This document shows positions 62,312-64,000 of a stretch of 64,000 nt of DNA, piece after piece. The first letter of the stretch is position 1. Each line of letters begins with the position of its first letter. The position numbers and the translations under genes are program-made. The DNA is taken from positions 434,001 through 498,000 of the forward strand of contig JAJLPB010000002.1 in assembly GCA_025548565.1 (NCBI GenBank), in the 5' to 3' direction. The notes below the pieces were generated by a model. That model saw nothing but the letters and a program-made list of their open reading frames with translations. It ran no database searches and had not been told where the DNA came from. This stretch comes from Rugamonas sp. A1-17. GTDB taxonomy: Bacteria; Pseudomonadota; Gammaproteobacteria; Burkholderiales; Burkholderiaceae_D.

Positions 62312-63841
62312 ATGGTCCCTCAAGTCCTCATCGTCGGCGCCGGTCCCACCGGCTTGGTGCTCGCCATCTGCCTGGCGCGGCATGGCGTTGCCGTGCGCAT
62401 CGTCGACAAGAACAGCGGCCCAGGCCAGGCTTCGCGCGCCATGGCGGTGCACGCGCGCACGCTGGAGTTCTACCGGCAGCTGGGCTTTGCCGATGCCGTC
62501 GTCAACCTCGGTATCAAGGTCGAAGCCATCCACCTGCGCGAGGGCGGCGAGGATGTGATCGAGCTACCGTTCAAGGACATCGGCGCGGGGCTCAGCCCCT
62601 ACCCCTTTGTGCTGGCCTTCCCGCAGGACGACCACGAACGCTTCCTGGTCGAGCAGTTGAAGGCGCTCGGAGTCGAGGTCGAATGGAACACCGCGCTGGC
62701 ATCGTTCACGCAGGACGAATGGGGCGTGCGCGCCATGCTGGAACGGGATGGCGCCCCTGTGGCCCGCAACAGCGCCTACCTGTGCGGATGCGACGGCGCC
62801 CACAGCCGCGTGCGTGAATCGCTCAAGCTCGATTTCGCCGGCGGCACCTACGACCACCTGTATTACGTGGCCGACGTCAAGACCTCGGGCCCGGACAACC
62901 GCGACCTGATCGGCCATATCGGCGCCAACACCTTCGCGCTGATGTTGCCGGTGCGTTCGCGCGGCATGCAGCGCCTGATCGGCATCATGCCGCCGCAGGC
63001 GGAGGCCATGCCGGAGCCGGGGTTCGAGGATGTGCGCCCGGTGCTGGAGCCGCTGCTCGGTATCCAGGTGGAACAGGTCAACTGGTTCTCCACCTACCGC
63101 GTGCATCATCGCGTGGCCTCGCAGTTCCATTCCGGCCGCTGCTTCCTGAGCGGCGACGCCGCCCACGTCCACAGCCCCGCCGGCGGCCAGGGCATGAACA
63201 CCGGCATCGGCGACGCCGTCAACCTGTCGTGGAAACTGGCCCAGGTGCTGCAGGCCCGCGCCGATCCCTCGCTGCTCGACACCTACCAAGCCGAACGCAT
63301 CGTCTTCGCGCGCAAGCTGGTGGCCACCACCGACCGCGTCTTCCAGCTGGTGGTGTCGCAGGGCGCCAGCGGGCAGCTGCTGCGCAAATGGCTGGTGCCG
63401 CACCTGCTGCCGATGCTGGCCGGCTTTGCGGCCGCGCGCCGCACGGCGTTCAAGACCTTGTCGCAAGTGCAGATCCACTATCCCGACAGCTCCCTGAGCG
63501 CGGGCCGCGCCGGCGATGTGATCGGCGGCGACCGTCTGCCGTGGGTGCCGCAGGCGGAAGGTGGCGACAACTTCGAGGCGCTGCAATCGCTGGAGTGGCA
63601 GCTGCACGTCTACGGCGCGGCCTCGCCCGCGCTGGACGCGGTGGCATGCGGACTGTCGCTGCCGCTGCACGTCTATCCATGGACCGAAGCCGCCGCCGAC
63701 GCCGGCCTGCTGCGCGACGCGGCCTACCTGATCCGGCCGGACATGCACGTGGCGCTGGCCATGCCGCGGCAGGAACTCGACACCCTGCACGACATGGCGG
63801 CGCGCCACCACTTGCGCTTCGCCCACCGCAAAATTGATTGA
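62312..63841 (+). CDS. FAD-dependent aromatic-type monooxygenase (PheA/TfdB family)
   Basis: In this 509-residue flavoprotein hydroxylase, the N-terminal GAGPTGL lies at residues 8-14, the DG motif in YLCGCDGAHSRVRESL, and the GD motif in FLSGDAAHVHSPAGGQGMNTGIGDAVNLSWKL. The C-terminal thioredoxin-like segment of this family follows. It would hydroxylate a phenolic or similar substrate with NAD(P)H and O2. It is divergent from the beta-lactamase gene. There is no nearby ring-cleavage gene in the window, so the substrate is unknown. Confidence 0.9.
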   Translation: MVPQVLIVGAGPTGLVLAICLARHGVAVRIVDKNSGPGQASRAMAVHARTLEFYRQLGFADAVVNLGIKVEAIHLREGGEDVIELPFKDIGAGLSPYPFVLAFPQDDHERFLVEQLKALGVEVEWNTALASFTQDEWGVRAMLERDGAPVARNSAYLCGCDGAHSRVRESLKLDFAGGTYDHLYYVADVKTSGPDNRDLIGHIGANTFALMLPVRSRGMQRLIGIMPPQAEAMPEPGFEDVRPVLEPLLGIQVEQVNWFSTYRVHHRVASQFHSGRCFLSGDAAHVHSPAGGQGMNTGIGDAVNLSWKLAQVLQARADPSLLDTYQAERIVFARKLVATTDRVFQLVVSQGASGQLLRKWLVPHLLPMLAGFAAARRTAFKTLSQVQIHYPDSSLSAGRAGDVIGGDRLPWVPQAEGGDNFEALQSLEWQLHVYGAASPALDAVACGLSLPLHVYPWTEAAADAGLLRDAAYLIRPDMHVALAMPRQELDTLHDMAARHHLRFAHRKID

Positions 63842-63908
63842 CACGCTTCCCGGCATCAGGCTAAGGTCTTCACCGAACGAATTCTTTGCCAGCCCATAAA
63901 AGGAAGCC

Positions 63909-64000
63909 ATGAACCACCAGCCCCAGAATTTCTCCCGCCGCCAGCTGCTGTTATCCGCGCTGTCCGCCGCCACGGTCAACGCACTGCCCGGCTTCGCGCT
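63909..64000 (+). CDS. Tat-exported protein, N-terminal fragment (partial)
   Basis: ATG 63909 has AAGGA just upstream. The first 30 residues (MNHQPQNFSRRQLLLSALSA) carry a twin-arginine-like SRRQLL motif and a hydrophobic core, so the product is exported by the Tat system, perhaps with a cofactor. The gene runs off the end of the window and cannot be identified further. Confidence 0.7.
   Translation, partial: MNHQPQNFSRRQLLLSALSAATVNALPGFA

Noticed and set aside
62207..62533. N-terminal extension of the class A beta-lactamase
   Set aside because: The signal peptide starts at 62206; the upstream part would overlap the start of the divergent monooxygenase gene.

Overview
The window looks like a chromosomal segment of a high-GC betaproteobacterium, most likely of the Oxalobacteraceae (Massilia/Duganella-like). 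This rests on GC-rich coding sequence, Burkholderiales-type REP palindromes (TTCCCGC...GCGGGAATGAC) and a non-phosphorylating pentose route. The assignment is inferred from gene content and has not been checked by any search.

Layout. (1) 1-1509: the end of a branched-chain amino acid/urea-type ABC transporter (permease tail and two ATPases). (2) 1563-4536: two FAD-dependent amine/amino-acid oxidases, convergent with the transporter. (3) 4537-8148: a visibly AT-richer accessory patch with a decayed IS5-type transposase, a secreted PIG-L deacetylase, a nucleotidyltransferase-like protein and two orphan hypotheticals. (4) 8269-28180: housekeeping and accessory genes. These include a DUF4105 protein, a LysR regulator, a KGG stress protein, a glutamine-amidotransferase-like hydrolase, YbdK ligase, two cation/proton antiporters, S-formylglutathione hydrolase, a DJ-1/PfpI protein, CheV, tRNA-Gly(GCC), a LytS/LytTR pair, a VOC protein, an acyltransferase, a penicillin acylase, a MarR-GNAT fusion with a perfect operator-like palindrome, a Cys-rich copper-binding protein and a GAF/receiver-like pair.

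(5) 28177-53633: a roughly 25-kb, entirely minus-strand arabinan/L-arabinose utilisation locus. A TonB-dependent receptor would bring oligosaccharides across the outer membrane. Exported GH51, two GH43 and GH127 enzymes would trim them in the periplasm. Two inner-membrane routes follow: a YtfQ/YtfR/YtfT/YjfF-like ABC system and a GPH-type symporter paired with a cytoplasmic-looking GH43. A mutarotase, an SDR (L-arabinose 1-dehydrogenase candidate), an IlvD/Edd L-arabonate dehydratase, an AraD1-like FAH-family enzyme and a 2-oxoglutarate semialdehyde dehydrogenase would convert L-arabinose to 2-oxoglutarate. A GbpR-like LysR regulator closes the locus. Four sites of the form GATAY-N8-RTAT(C/G) lie upstream of the regulator, the ABC operon, the dehydratase operon and the TonB receptor. 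They are the best candidates for its binding sites.

(6) 53700-64000: AMP nucleosidase, then a divergent three-gene operon encoding a Pls/PosA-type membrane NRPS (A-T followed by three hexapeptide-repeat domains between membrane segments), an Sfp-like phosphopantetheinyl transferase and a polysaccharide deacetylase. An unknown protein, a class A beta-lactamase, a flavin monooxygenase and the start of a Tat-exported protein follow.

The two most interesting items are the self-contained Pls-like operon, whose A-domain pocket suggests a basic amino acid, and the arabinose regulon with its shared regulatory sites. Coordinates of starts were adjusted by eye using ribosome binding sites and overlaps.
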